A stretch of DNA of 64,000 nucleotides from Thinopyrum elongatum (taxonomy: Eukaryota; Streptophyta; Magnoliopsida; Poales; Poaceae), in contig CM022298.1 of NCBI GenBank assembly GCA_011799875.1, forward strand, positions 285,521,395-285,585,394. The letters are read 5' to 3'. The position numbers and the translations under genes were made by a program. Numbering within the stretch: position 1 is the first letter of the stretch; each line of letters starts with the position of its first letter. Below, piece by piece: positions 54,836-64,000 of the stretch. Below the pieces are notes generated by a model. The model made no database searches and was not told the DNA's origin. It was given only the letters and a program-made list of their open reading frames with translations.

Positions 54836-55243
54836 GCGGCCTTTAACATGGCCAGGTTCACATAAGGATCCATCGTCCATCGTCGAGGAGCCGGAGCGTT
54901 CGCGGCTAGAAGAGTAACCCAGTCAGATCCCTGTGGATTGGAGCCGCACCAAGACCATGCTGCCTTAGATAGGGCTTTTCCGCTGCCATCACTCATGTAA
55001 TATATCATGTAAGACTTATATATCCATTAATAGAAATGCCTGTGTTCTTGATACTTGTTGTAAACGCGCATGCCAGAGTGATTTCCTGGGCTGGTATGCG
55101 TGGCGACCGCCTGGCTACAATAGTAATCAGGCAGGGTGCCACAGTGGAAGCCGATGGCCGGTTAAGACAATATTTCTTTTAAAATAAGACTACGGATTGA
55201 GCTTGGTCAATGTATAGTACATAAATACATAGAATTGACACAA

Positions 55244-58030
55244 CTACTCTTGATCTACATTGTCTATCAATTCCTCTAAAGTGCAATCCTTCTGAGAATG
55301 ACGAGCGGCTGGCATCACATCATCATACACCAAGCTTAGAGGTATCTCTTGGCCGTCAGGGCCCACTGGACCAACCCGAGCCAAATGCTCCGGGTCCAGC
55401 TTGGTGAAATGGGTCTTTACCATAGCCCATGCCTCCCGCGCCCCTTCTTGGCAAGAAGAGATCTTCCACAATTGAAACCTTCGCCGAGCTCCTTTAAAGC
55501 GACTGGCTAGTTCGGCCATGCTCTCTGGCGGCACCTCCGACGGCCATAATGCCTTCGCCATACTCTTCATGGCCTTCCGGGCCCTCTCGTAGGTCTTCGA
55601 CAGCTCGTCTAAAAGATTTCCGTCATAGGCGCTGACTTCTTCCTCGGGCTGCCCAGTCAGGAGACCTATCAAGTAGGTGTTGCATATCGTCATTACAACG
55701 TCAATGACACTGGACCACCATACCGGTCAGAGCAGTACTTACCAAATATGCCACCTTTTAGCTTCTGGTTCTCCTCCAAGGCTTGCGCTAGCTGAGTTCT
55801 TAAGCTTTCAATTTCCTCATTTTTTCGCCGGTTCTCTTCCTTGAGCTCATTTTTCTCCTCCTGACTTCGCGTCAGCACTCGTTTACTAGCCTCTAGCTCC
55901 CTCCACAGCTCGCTTGTAGCTGCCACGGCTATACAGAGAATATGGTGTTAATGCATAAAATACAACGTATACCTGCGCAACAAGTCTTTTCTACTTACCG
56001 GACAACTCGTTGCTGGCTTTTCGAGCCGCATCTAGTTCGGCCTTGGTTTCGACCAACTGTGTCTGACTCACTTTAAGGTCCTCGGACAACTTTTCATTCT
56101 TCTCTCTTGCGTCCTACAAAGGCAGCATGACGTAACATCTCCCTCCGGCGGCGATGATCCATTACTCTCTCGATTTCGGAGGTGGTGACTGAAACATCGT
56201 CCGAGTCCGCCGGAGGCGCGCTGGCCGCCGTGTGTTCGGGGGAGGCTCTGGCTTGTGCCGAAGACTTGGGACCGGAGCTGCAATTCGGCGCACCTGGGGA
56301 ATCTTCGCATTGGTCCAGAGGCATACGCCTTCGGCAAAAGTTGAGCAAGTTTTAGCAAAAGAGTGCTAAAATCAACCCTCGCTGCAATTCCGAAACATGT
56401 TACCATTGGGCCGAGGGGGCTGGTGCTTCCCCTTCGGCGGAGGCTTTCTGCTTTGATCTCCCATTAGGGGCCAAAGTTGGCGTGGTCCGCACTCCTACCA
56501 AAATGGTCTTACGCGTAGTGCGGTGACCCTTGGGAGCAGAAGTCAGCACGTGGGGAATAGCGCGAGATGAGCGCCCTGTTTGGGTAAGGGTCTTCTTTTC
56601 ACTTACTGTGGAAGAGGGAAGAGCCCCGGGGTGATCAGCTATCACAGCAACTTTGACGCCGTCAAGGCTCTCCTGATAGAAAACCCCGTCTACAAAATTG
56701 ATCGACGTCTCTAGGTCGTCATGATACCCCGGATCGTCATCACGGGAATGATTCTCCGGTTGAGGAGGAGGGCAATTAATGGACGCAACCTCACGCCTCC
56801 AGCCCTGTTTAAATACAACCAGTCAGAGTTTGAGTGTAATCTGTGAGCTCAAGATAGTGGATCGTGGCTTACCCAGTCGGCTGTATTGTATCCGGAGCAG
56901 CCTTCCCGAATACTCATGCGAGCGAACTCTGCCTCCTCTCCCTTGAAGAGATCGGCCAATATTTTGGCCAGAGCCACCTTGTTGTCTGGCCCTTGTCGGT
57001 GGTAATGGGTTATGTCATTGGTCCCGTTATAGCACCATAAAGGTTGACCCCGCTGCTGCAGGGGTTGCACGCATCGGGTAATAGTGATGGGCATTACTTC
57101 AACCATGGTCAGCTTACTGCTGGTAAGCAGCCTGATCTTTGCCGCCAGCGCACGCACCTCTTCACTGTCCTGTTGGGAAGGGCCTTTGGGCTGCCAGTTG
57201 AACCGCTTTATAGGTGGGTCGTTTGAGTATTCAGGCAACCCTTGCTGAATTGGATCGGTGAGTGGAACGTCTTCAATGTAAAAGCACTCTGAAGTCCACC
57301 CTTCGGGATCTTTCTGTAGGGTCACAACTGGGTACCCTGTCCCAGCTATTCGCAATACTTCGGCGCCGCCTACCTCAAATATGGATCCCTCCTTGAGGCG
57401 AGGGACAAGACAGAAATACTTCCTCCAGAAGTCAAAGTGGGGCTTGCAGCTCAGAAATATCTCGCACAAGGCTACAAAGCCAGAAATGTGCAATATGGAC
57501 CCCGGGGTGAGGATGTGGAGCTGGATCCCGTAGAACTCCAACAGGCCCTGTAGAAACGGAAGAATAGGAAAACCCAAACCTTTTAAAAGGAAGGGCACAA
57601 GACATACCCTCTCCTCCTTGCTTGGGGCGGGGGAGTTCTTGGCAAGGGCACAACCATCGACGGAGATGAGACCGGCGCGGACTTGAACCAAATCAGCCGG
57701 AGGGAGGAAGCACTGCGTCTGCAAGCGACTCAATTGGAGGTGCGAGACTGAACAGCTTGACCAATCGCCTGGGAGAGGGCCATGAGGGTGCGATGATGAA
57801 CCTAGGAGGTCGGCCATGGCATCGGAGAATTTCTTCGGTGTCGTTCTTGGCAAAGGGGGGAGGCAATTGTTCTCAGCACCTTTTGGATCTATAAATAAGC
57901 GTCTTATCATGAAGCCGAAAGCACGAGTGTGCGGAAGGACAGCATTGGGCCACACGCCCTCTAGAAAGGTGTGCGAGGCCCTTGCCCCGAGGAACAGCAT
58001 TAAACTCTGATGGTCCCACCTCAATCTCAA
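55244..58030 (-). pseudogene. L6 antisense gene: PF04195-type domain plus coiled coil
   Basis: The largest open piece (56849-58030, 393 codons) has the wording of the plant 'putative gypsy type transposon' domain: FLQGLLEFYGIQLHILTPGS, ILHISGFVALCEIFLSCKPH, FDFWRKYFCLVPRLKEGSIF. It then continues to ALAKILADLFKGEEAEFARM. Separate pieces downstream look like further exons: a basic/proline part (56400-56645), a charged part (56068-56406), a coiled coil (55693-55926: EEKNELKEENRRKNEEIESL) and a C-terminal region (55244-55693: MKSMAKALWPSEVPPESMAE; HLARVGPVGPDGQEIPLSLV). The true start probably lies upstream of 58030, in frame at least to about 58100; exon borders were not fixed. It reads opposite to the LTR, as in L4. 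The role of these proteins is not known to me. Confidence 0.75.
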
Positions 58031-58205
58031 GATGTCTTTGGATCCCAGAATCTTGAAACTGTCCGGACCCGAGTATATTAGAGCGGGTTCTGGATAGTGT
58101 TCGGCGAAATTGATACGGCTTCAAACGGAATGAAGGAGTAAAAGACCTCGTCTCACAAGCCGATGATGTGAAGATTCCAGAAGACGATCCCCGGCGTTGG
58201 ACGCA

Positions 58206-58219
58206 AGTTCGGGGGCCAC
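58206..58219 (+). other. L6 polypurine tract
   Basis: AAGTTCGGGGGCCAC immediately before the LTR start TGAGGGAG at 58220. The same pairing is, as I recall, common in Triticeae elements. Confidence 0.75.
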
Positions 58220-58671
58220 TGAGGGAGTCATGGACTAAGGGGTCCTCGGAGTGTCGGCCCATTATACGTGGGCTGGACTGGTGGAGCTATATAGTGACAG
58301 GAGATCTATGAAGCCATGGTGTACCTCCAAGTCAAGAAGGCGCAGGATCTCCTTAAATCCCTATTGTAATCTATCTTCGGTAACCCTAACCCTACCGGTG
58401 TCTATATAAACCAAGGGTTTTTAGTCTTTAGGGCTAGAGCTACATTCATCACCTCATCACCTTAGGGTTTAGCTCATACGGATCTCGAGGTAGATCTACT
58501 CTGTAAACCACATCATACATCCAATACAATCAAGCAGGACGTAGGGTATTACCTCTTCAAGAGGGCCTGAACCTGGGTAAACAATGTGTTCGTCGTCCCT
58601 TGTTCCCCATCGATCCTAGATCCATAGCTCGGGACCCCCTACCCCGAGGTCTGCCGGTTTTGACACCGACA
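58220..58671 (+). repeat. L6 3' LTR (452 bp)
   Basis: Starts TGAGGGAGTCATGG and ends TTGACACCGACA. Sequence from 58672 (GCGGTGGCATC) belongs to G7. A TATA box at 58401-58410 (TCTATATAAA) fits a promoter in the plus direction. Confidence 0.82.
58401..58410 (+). promoter_or_regulatory. TATA box in the L6 LTR
   Basis: TCTATATAAACC, a textbook plant TATA box about 270 bases before the LTR end. Confidence 0.6.
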
Positions 58672-58680
58672 GCGGTGGCA

Positions 58681-59748
58681 TCAGAAAATGCTGTGGGAGT
58701 GTCTGATTGGGGGGCGGGTTAGAGCCCGGCTCCTCCCTCCGTGCCATCTCAGGCTGACGAGGTTGAGCCGCCCGGTTTCCTGTGAGTCTGGGTTTAACTG
58801 CGGATTCACCCGCGCATCAGGAGTACTAGGACCTGCTCCAGGAGTGTTAAACAAATGCCTTGGGTCAAACATCGGTGGCAGGCGACTCTGATACCTTCTG
58901 TGGAATACTGTATTTGACGCATCCTGGTTGAAACTCAAACGCCAGGCCTCAGCCTTAACGCGCTCCGCCTCCGCATCAATCTGAGCCTTCAGCGCAGCTA
59001 TTTGATTGTTTTTAGCGAAGATATCCTCTTGGACCTTGGTTATATCTTCACGAACCATTGCAATCTCTGTGTTGCGCTCTGCTTGGTTTGCCACAGTGAC
59101 CTCTGTTGCCAACAAAGCTGTCAAGGTACCCATGAGGTCCAGTAACACTTGAGTCGGTGGCCTGTCTGACCCGGATCCACCAGCCCTTGCCGCAGCCGGG
59201 TCAGAAGCTATTGCATCCGCCGTCGAAGAATTGAGAGCCGACCCTGTGCCAGCCATAAAGATAGCAGCCCTTCTCGGCGGCTCATAGGGGTCCCGAATAC
59301 TGTCACCATCGGAATAGCCCCCAAGCCCGCCGTCTTGAAGCTGATAGATCGACTCCGTCTCTCCGGTTGAGGACTCATCACCTGAGTAGATGAGAGTCTC
59401 TCCCCCAGATGCAGAATCTTCTGGAAGCTCCTTGCCTTGCGCGAAACCAACAAAAACACACTTCCGGCTGGGTTGAACCCTGGCGGGTTGCGCGCACAGA
59501 GCCGGCTCGACGATGTTGGTGCGGATGTCCAGCTTAGGCTCTAATCTGGCAATCTTGCCGATGAAGATGTGAATCCCACGAAAGGGGACCCGGTACCCAT
59601 ACTCGATGGAGTCAGCCTCGGGGCCCCAGCCAGCGTCGTCGATGTAGAGCTTGCCGCGGCGACTCTTGGTCATCCCGCCAATGGCATATCCCACGATCCC
59701 TGGGAAAGAGCTCTTCAAGAACTCAAAACCATCGTGCGCTGGCCCCAT
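58681..59748 (-). CDS. G7 gag-like protein, N-terminal part
   Basis: I start it at the ATG at 59746-59748 (MGPAHDGFEFLKSSFPG), because the open frame before it is LTR and primer site. About 355 codons stay open to a stop 10 bases from the L6 border. Features are an N-terminal globular region (YAIGGMTKSRRGKLYIDDAG; GYRVPFRGIHIFIGKIARLE), an acidic Ser/Glu linker (YSGDESSTGETESIY), a coiled coil (IAMVREDITKVQEDIFAKNN, QIAALKAQIDAEAERVKAEA) and RLPPMFDPRHLFNTPGAGPS, a stretch I associate with gag of grass Gypsy elements. The first codons lie within the primer site. The capsid core and zinc knuckle would follow left of the L6 insertion, outside the window. Confidence 0.7.
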   Translation of the reverse strand: MGPAHDGFEFLKSSFPGIVGYAIGGMTKSRRGKLYIDDAGWGPEADSIEYGYRVPFRGIHIFIGKIARLEPKLDIRTNIVEPALCAQPARVQPSRKCVFVGFAQGKELPEDSASGGETLIYSGDESSTGETESIYQLQDGGLGGYSDGDSIRDPYEPPRRAAIFMAGTGSALNSSTADAIASDPAAARAGGSGSDRPPTQVLLDLMGTLTALLATEVTVANQAERNTEIAMVREDITKVQEDIFAKNNQIAALKAQIDAEAERVKAEAWRLSFNQDASNTVFHRRYQSRLPPMFDPRHLFNTPGAGPSTPDARVNPQLNPDSQETGRLNLVSLRWHGGRSRALTRPPIRHSHSIF

Positions 59749-59759
59749 GGTGGGCGCCA
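59742..59759 (-). other. G7 primer binding site overlapping the gag start
   Basis: The minus strand reads TGGCGCCCACCATGGGGC, 2 bases from the LTR, and includes the ATG of gag. The cognate tRNA is not certain. Confidence 0.7.
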
Positions 59760-59761
59760 AC

Positions 59762-60308
59762 TGTCGTGGGGTTAACGCAGCAGATGCACTTGTGAAAGGA
59801 CTTAGGTGCGAGGCCATAGCTACGGTGGTTAGCTTAAAGGGGTTGAACGGGACGAGAGACACAATACCCAGGTCTGGCCCCTCACGGTGGAGGTAAAAGC
59901 CTACTCCTGCTCTTGTGGCTATTGCTTGAGTATCGATTACAAGGGAGCGGATTCGCTTGACCTAGCTATCGATTGATTGTCCCTTAGGTTTACCCGCCGC
60001 AGGGACTCACCTTTATATATACAGGTCGAGGCCTTGGGCTTAAAAGAGTCCGAGCCAGGTCATACTCTATGAACGACCCTGGTTCTAAGTCGTCTTGCCT
60101 TGTTAGGCAAGTCACCATCGGGCGGCTTACACTTCTGGGTCATGCACCGTATTCTGGCCTTGGGCCTCTGTCCGGCTCACCACGTAAGCCGCCTCCCTGG
60201 TTCCATGTCTTGGCTTCTTGGGCCTGTCTAAGGCCTTATCTTTAAATCGCCAACATCTTAACCCGAGCCTCTTAGGGTGGGTTATATCGTGGGGTTATAT
60301 CCCCAACA
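59762..60308 (-). repeat. G7 5' LTR (547 bp)
   Basis: Starts TGTCGTGGGGTTAACG and ends TATCCCCAACA on the plus strand. A TATA box (TATATATAAAGG on the minus strand, 60010-60021) fits the element's orientation. Confidence 0.85.
60010..60021 (-). promoter_or_regulatory. TATA box in the G7 LTR
   Basis: TATATATAAAGG on the minus strand, about 250 bases before the LTR end in the transcript direction. Confidence 0.55.
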
Positions 60309-60661
60309 GGAACAACATGTTTGAACCATCTACCTCTTTTCCTTTCTTTCTTCTTTCCTACAGCTTTGTCAACCTTGGACTGAGGAACTTTCCTGGCAAC
60401 AGTCCTTTCCTTGGGACTTCGCTTAGTGCTAGCTGTAGAGCCATACTCCTTTCTCAATACCGCCTTTTTCTTGGAGGTGGCCTCACTAGCCACAAAGTCT
60501 TCATCCTCACTTTCTAAGGTTTTCTTCTTCTTTGTCCCGGTGGCTGCCTTACACAAATCTGGAGAGCTCCTCTCTCCCTCATAGTAGCTCTCATTGGGAC
60601 TAGAGCCTTCACGTAGATCAACATTCTGCTGACTAATTTTGACTGTCACTTCACTTGACAT
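60309..60661 (-). CDS. R8 lysine-rich ORF, truncated by G7
   Basis: The ATG at 60659-60661 (MSSEVTVKISQQNVD) opens a frame still open at the G7 border, about 118 codons. It is acidic/serine-rich, then strongly basic (GTKKKKTLESEDEDF, TSKKKAVLRKEYGS, KAVGKKKERKRGRWFKHV), suggesting a nuclear or nucleic-acid-bound protein. No family recognised. The rest of it lies to the left of G7, outside the window. Confidence 0.5.
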
Positions 60662-60782
60662 CTTGCAAAGCTGACCCTGTGAATAGATGGGTATGGGCAG
60701 AGTAGATGAGTAATCATGAAAAGCTGATAGTTTTTCCAAAATTTGAGTTCAAACATTAGTTTTAGATTTTCACAGAAAGCAT

Positions 60783-61605
60783 TTCGGAGCTACCAAGTTG
60801 ATCATTTCGGTGACACCGAAGCACTTACACAGCCTAAACACACCATTTCGGTTGTACCGAGTTGTGGTTCGGTGGCTCTGAGATGCTAGGGTTTCACTGA
60901 AACTTTACTTTCGGTCTCACCGATCAGTACATTTCGGTGGAACCGAGTTTTACTTGTGCAATGGCCAGGGCCAATCGGTGGGACCAAAAATTTCATTTCG
61001 GTCGGTCCGAGATGTATTCAGTAGAAACCTAACCCTAAGATTTTTGCTCGAATCTATTCTAATGGATTTATCTAGTGGATAGAAGTATTGCAGTCATGGC
61101 AAGATACATGGCATTCTCCTTGTGCATTGAATCTGATAAATAGAAGCATGAGGAGATCGAATCTCACCCTAACTCGGTGAAAATCCTCTACGGCGGTAAC
61201 AGCGGGGCAGATTGCCGTAGACGATGGTGGAGTCCTGCAGCAACGACCCACAGGAGACGATGGTGATGATCCGGAGACCAAGGGGCGGCAGCAATGGGGT
61301 GCGGGGGTCGTAGTGTTTGAATTAATTTTCAACGTACGGTCACGAAGTATATATACCCGAGTGCTGTCAGTGGCACCGAGTGGAACAAATCAGTGGCACC
61401 GAGATGCGCAACTGCATGCAGTTACGGCACATCGGTGTGACCGAGTTGGTCTAATTGGTAGCACTAAGATGAAAACCTAGATCAGTCTAAGTGCTTTCGC
61501 TGTGACCGAGTTTGAGTGTTTTGGTCTAACCGAAAAGCAATAGAAGGTTTTGGAAGGCAGCCCTTGACGGATCAGTGGTTCCGAGTCCTCCTCACCCGGA
61601 GGGTC
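60783..61605. repeat. R8 region with dispersed TCGGT-N-ACCGA motifs
   Basis: Motifs of the form TTTCGGTNNNACCGA or ATCGGTNNNACCGAG and their degenerate versions recur some 15 times at irregular spacing, for example at about 60809, 60845, 60910, 60938 and 61432. Each is a small inverted repeat. Sequence between the motifs is unique, so this is not a simple tandem array. No gene is seen. Confidence 0.75.
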
Positions 61606-62317
61606 CGAAAAGAACTTGTTCAATTTTTGTGATATAGCATGAATAGAGTTTGAGACAAGAAGGGCGTAGATAGCTAGAGAAAGTTCTTAGGCATTCTTGT
61701 ACATCCACACGGCCAATAAAAACTAAGACAATCAAAACAACAAATGGATGTCCTCGAATGGAGAATGTATGCAACCAACATGCTCACACAATAAGATTGC
61801 AAATGAAATATGTGTCTAACATGCACAACCAATTCTAGCATCTATCAAGCAATTGTTTAAGCACAAGTGGGGTTACCACTTTTACATAAAGCATTAATGT
61901 GTTCACACCATTAGAGTTGCTTTAGCTCAATTTTTAGAGCAAAGCTCCCCCTAGATGTGATATCCCCCAAAGAGGGATGGACTAACATTGGGTTTTGTCG
62001 ATGATGACTTCATGTAGATAGTGAAGTTGTGGATGCCCAATGCTAATGTAGACCATTCGGAGCAATCCTTTGGAGTGTTGCACTTTCAGTACCTACATGG
62101 GTAAGTCCCACAAGGAACATACAAGCATATCCATAGACATAGAGTGAATTGCACATATGATGATGTCCATTAAAGCATTAGGTTACCTTGTCCCTTGTCT
62201 TACCAACATGAGGGTTTGTGACTCCATGAACTAGTGCAAGATATGAAAGTTGATTGCACAAGTCCTTGACAATATGAATGTGAGTGAAGTATGTTGGCGG
62301 AGTCACCCTCAAGAACA
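61606..62317 (-). other. R8 non-coding spacer after gag
   Basis: AT-rich sequence without a conserved reading frame. The minus strand contains CTAGGGGGAGCTTTG near 61945, resembling a polypurine-rich spacer. Pol would be expected near here in a complete SIRE element but is absent. Confidence 0.55.
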
Positions 62318-62319
62318 CT

Positions 62320-64000
62320 CTAGTTCTTCTTCTTTGGGACCCACATCAACTTGATGGGAATCCTTGGAGTTGTAGTTGAACTTGATGAAGTAGAACTTGA
62401 CGTAGCCTTGGGAACCCACTGGACCATGGCCTTAGGAGCTTCTTCAAATGGGTCAATCTCTTCTTGAAGCTTGTCCTTGCCTTTTAGCTTGTGGTCTTGT
62501 GGTGGAAGATCATATTGAGCTTGTGTTACCTCAAAAGAAGTGGGGTCATACTTCTCTTGTTGAGGAACAAACTTCGTCTTGGGGTATTGATCTTCTTCCC
62601 ATTCAACTCCATTGGCATTGAACATTCGTTCAAAACTGACACTTTGATTCTTCCGATGTCTTCCTTTCTTGCGTACAATTTCCTCAAATTGCTTACTCCC
62701 GGCAAGGCTCTTGTAAACACCTTTCTCTATAATTCACTTCATAAGCTATTTTCTTGCTCAAGTGTAACTTGGCTAAGAGAATCATTTGTGGAATCAAGAG
62801 AACTACTAGAAGCAATAATATTGGATTTATCATGGTTATTATTACTACTAGAAGAAGAATCTTTCTTGCTCTTGTTGCTAGATTTTACTTGTGGCATATA
62901 AGTACAGAAGAGGAGATGTTTGGCAATGTAAGAAGAACTCTTCTTTCGAAGATCATCATTGGTAGCCTTTAGGAACTCATGCTCTTGCTCTAAATTTAGC
63001 TTCTCGAAGCGTAGCTTCTCATGAGTCCTTAGGAGCTCTCTATGATCCTCTTGAGTTGTTTCACGAGCTAACTTAAGAGTGTTTAGTTATTTCATTAGAC
63101 GCTCAATCTCCTTATTACATTGTCATTCGTTTCATCTTGATTATCATGATTACTAGCAACTTCATCATAGTTTTCATTACTAGTTTTGTCAACAAGTAAA
63201 TCATCATCACCTAGCAAATCATCTTCATCACTATCAAAATCAAGATACTCGGGGTGTGATACCTTGGGGCCTTTAGTCATGAAGCATCTTCCAATTCCTT
63301 CATTTGGTAAATCAAATATGTCATGGGAGTTGGATGACACTAGTGCAAGACCGGCAACACCATCATCTTGAGTATATTCGAAGTCGGAGTGATAGCTTCT
63401 CTCGGAGTAGTTGTCGGAGTTGGAACCAGATACCCATTCACCAACATGAGTTTGATGTCTTCGTCTTGTGTAGCTCTTTCATGACTTATCCTTCCTTTCC
63501 GAATCCTTGCTTCTTCGAGAGGGTCTTCATTCATAACGATCATCTCTACTCCTTCTCTATCTTGGAGGAGATTCATCTCTTCTACTTCTCCTTTTTGGTG
63601 AGTCTAGTCTTTTCTTGTAGGGAGCCGTACACTCATTGGAATAGTGTCCGAGACTTCCACAATTGTAGCAATTACGATCACGACTCAAAGATCTTTTGTC
63701 ATTGTAGGACCTTGACTTGGAGCTTCTCTCTTTGCTTCTAATCTTGTAGAATTTGTTGAAGTTCTTCACCATTAAGCTCAATTCTTCATTGGAGACTTGC
63801 TTTTCACTTGATGTTGTAGGAGCATCACTTGAAGCTTTGTAAGCACCACTTGACTTATTGTAAAGCTCTTCCTTATCATTGAGTGACATCTCATGAGCAA
63901 CAATTCTACCAATGACTTATGTAGGATTGAGATCTTTGTAATTGGGCATCATTTGGATCAATATGCATACGGTATAATATTTGCCATCCAAAGCTCTAAG
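62320..64000 (-). pseudogene. R8 gag (SIRE/Maximus-like), C-terminal half, broken
   Basis: From the window edge: a zinc knuckle CYNCGSLGHYSNEC preceded by NFNKFYKIRSKERSSKSRSY, basic Arg-Ser stretches, GIGRCFMTKGPKVSHPEYLD with the acidic DFDSDEDDLLGDDDLLVD, and a terminal part GVEWEEDQYPKTKFVPQQEK, YDPTSFEVTQAQYDLPPQDH up to RIPIKLMWVPKKKN and a stop at 62320. A TAA at 63917-63919 (fits CAA to TAA) and several frame changes (near 63560, 63340, 63090 and 62640) break it. The family wording is recalled from Triticeae Copia SIRE/Maximus gag. It would form the element's capsid and bind RNA; this copy is inactive. Confidence 0.8.

Larger units (their letters stand above)
32326..55143 (+). mobile_element. 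G5: 3' part of a plus-strand Gypsy-type element, split by G3
   Basis: Visible are the end of the internal region (32326-33119), a polypurine tract (33106-33118) and a 3' LTR in two pieces (33120-35022 and 52634-55143, together about 4.4 kb). The 5' part lies left of G2, outside the window. The LTR shares long blocks, in opposite orientation, with the LTR of G3, so the two are related families. Confidence 0.85.
52634..55143 (+). repeat. G5 3' LTR, second piece
   Basis: It resumes after the CCTAT duplication (52629-52633) and ends GGGTGCCACA at 55143. From about 53990 to 54475 it matches the reverse complement of the G3 LTR (50280 to 49810). It holds the palindrome (54404-54415) and hairpin (54814-54835). 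Open frames near 52544-53014 have no family motif. Confidence 0.88.
55144..58671 (+). mobile_element. L6: 3' part of an LTR element carrying an antisense PF04195/coiled-coil gene
   Basis: The 3' LTR (58220-58671) is preceded by a polypurine tract on the plus strand (58206-58219), which sets the orientation. The internal part back to 55144 holds a gene on the minus strand. G5 ends at 55143, so L6 was split by G5, and its 5' part is outside the window. No gag or pol is seen in the visible part. Confidence 0.8.
58672..60308 (-). mobile_element. G7: 5' part of a minus-strand LTR retrotransposon
   Basis: A 5' LTR (59762-60308), a primer site (59742-59759) and the N-terminal part of gag (58681-59748) are visible. 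L6 cuts it at 58671. The element is inserted into R8, truncating an ORF there at 60309. Confidence 0.85.
60309..64000 (-). mobile_element. R8: Copia SIRE/Maximus-like relic, both ends outside or interrupted
   Basis: On the minus strand, a gag C-terminal half enters from the right window edge (to about 62320). It is followed by non-coding sequence, a region rich in TCGGTNNNACCGA motifs and a lysine-rich ORF cut by G7 at 60309. No protease, integrase or RT is found after gag, so either pol was deleted or this is a non-autonomous variant. Confidence 0.7.

Noticed and set aside
58381..58396. Telomere-like CCCTAACCCTA
   Set aside because: Only two short units are present; the plant telomere unit is CCCTAAA. 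It lies inside an LTR.
58672..58690. The 58220-58671 LTR as a 5' LTR with a Met-tRNA primer site (TGGCATCAGA)
   Set aside because: The match to TGGTATCAGAGC is imperfect, and a polypurine tract lies directly before this LTR, which marks it as a 3' LTR. A gag of the opposite strand follows.

Overview
The window looks like intergenic DNA from a large grass genome, most likely Triticeae (wheat, barley, Aegilops). That is inferred from its stack of nested LTR retrotransposons, a CACTA (En/Spm) transposon with TTTGCCGTCTGC subterminal arrays, and a gag resembling the Copia SIRE/Maximus family. I find no host gene, rRNA or tRNA gene, or CRISPR array. Nearly every base can be assigned to a transposable element, and almost all the coding regions are decayed.

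Layout. The element names are mine. G1 (1-11055, minus strand) is a chromodomain Gypsy element with ~4.1 kb LTRs; its left LTR is cut by the window edge. It sits inside the left LTR of G2 (11056-32325, minus), a Gypsy element that lost gag, protease and reverse transcriptase. C1 (17184-28048) is a complete 10.9 kb CACTA transposon in the leader of G2, with perfect TIRs and an AAA target duplication. G2 sits in the internal region of G5 (32326-55143, plus), of which the 3' end and 3' LTR are visible. G3 (35023-52628, minus; target duplication CCTAT) is a Gypsy element inserted in the G5 LTR. L4 (39759-44988, minus; target duplication ATCGG) is a non-autonomous LTR element inserted in the G3 pol; it has three LTR copies. 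G5 lies in L6 (55144-58671, plus), an LTR element with an antisense PF04195/coiled-coil gene. L6 lies in G7 (58672-60308, minus), an LTR element with a different gag. G7 lies in R8 (60309-64000, minus), a SIRE/Maximus-like Copia relic. The order of insertion, oldest first, is R8, G7, L6, G5, then G2 and G3, then G1, C1 and L4.

Shared biology. G1, G2 and G3 share one layout: an initiator-Met-tRNA primer site, a separate sense ORF of 257-278 codons, gag-protease-RT-RNase H-integrase-chromodomain, a polypurine tract and a long LTR. The extra ORFs are diverged but share a pattern that suggests a beta-beta-alpha, double-stranded-RNA-binding-like fold. The LTRs of G1, G2, G3 and G5 also share a 12-bp palindrome, a GAGTAC/GTACTC hairpin and an inverted repeat beside the polypurine tract. 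In C1 a multi-exon TNPA-like gene and a TNPD (Transposase_21) gene lie on the minus strand with consistent splice sites. Most premature stops in the window can be explained by C-to-T change on one strand or the other, as expected for methylated, silenced elements.

Limits. All comparisons were done by eye, and family assignments come from memory of domain families. The left ends of G1, G2, G5, L6, G7 and R8 lie outside the window.
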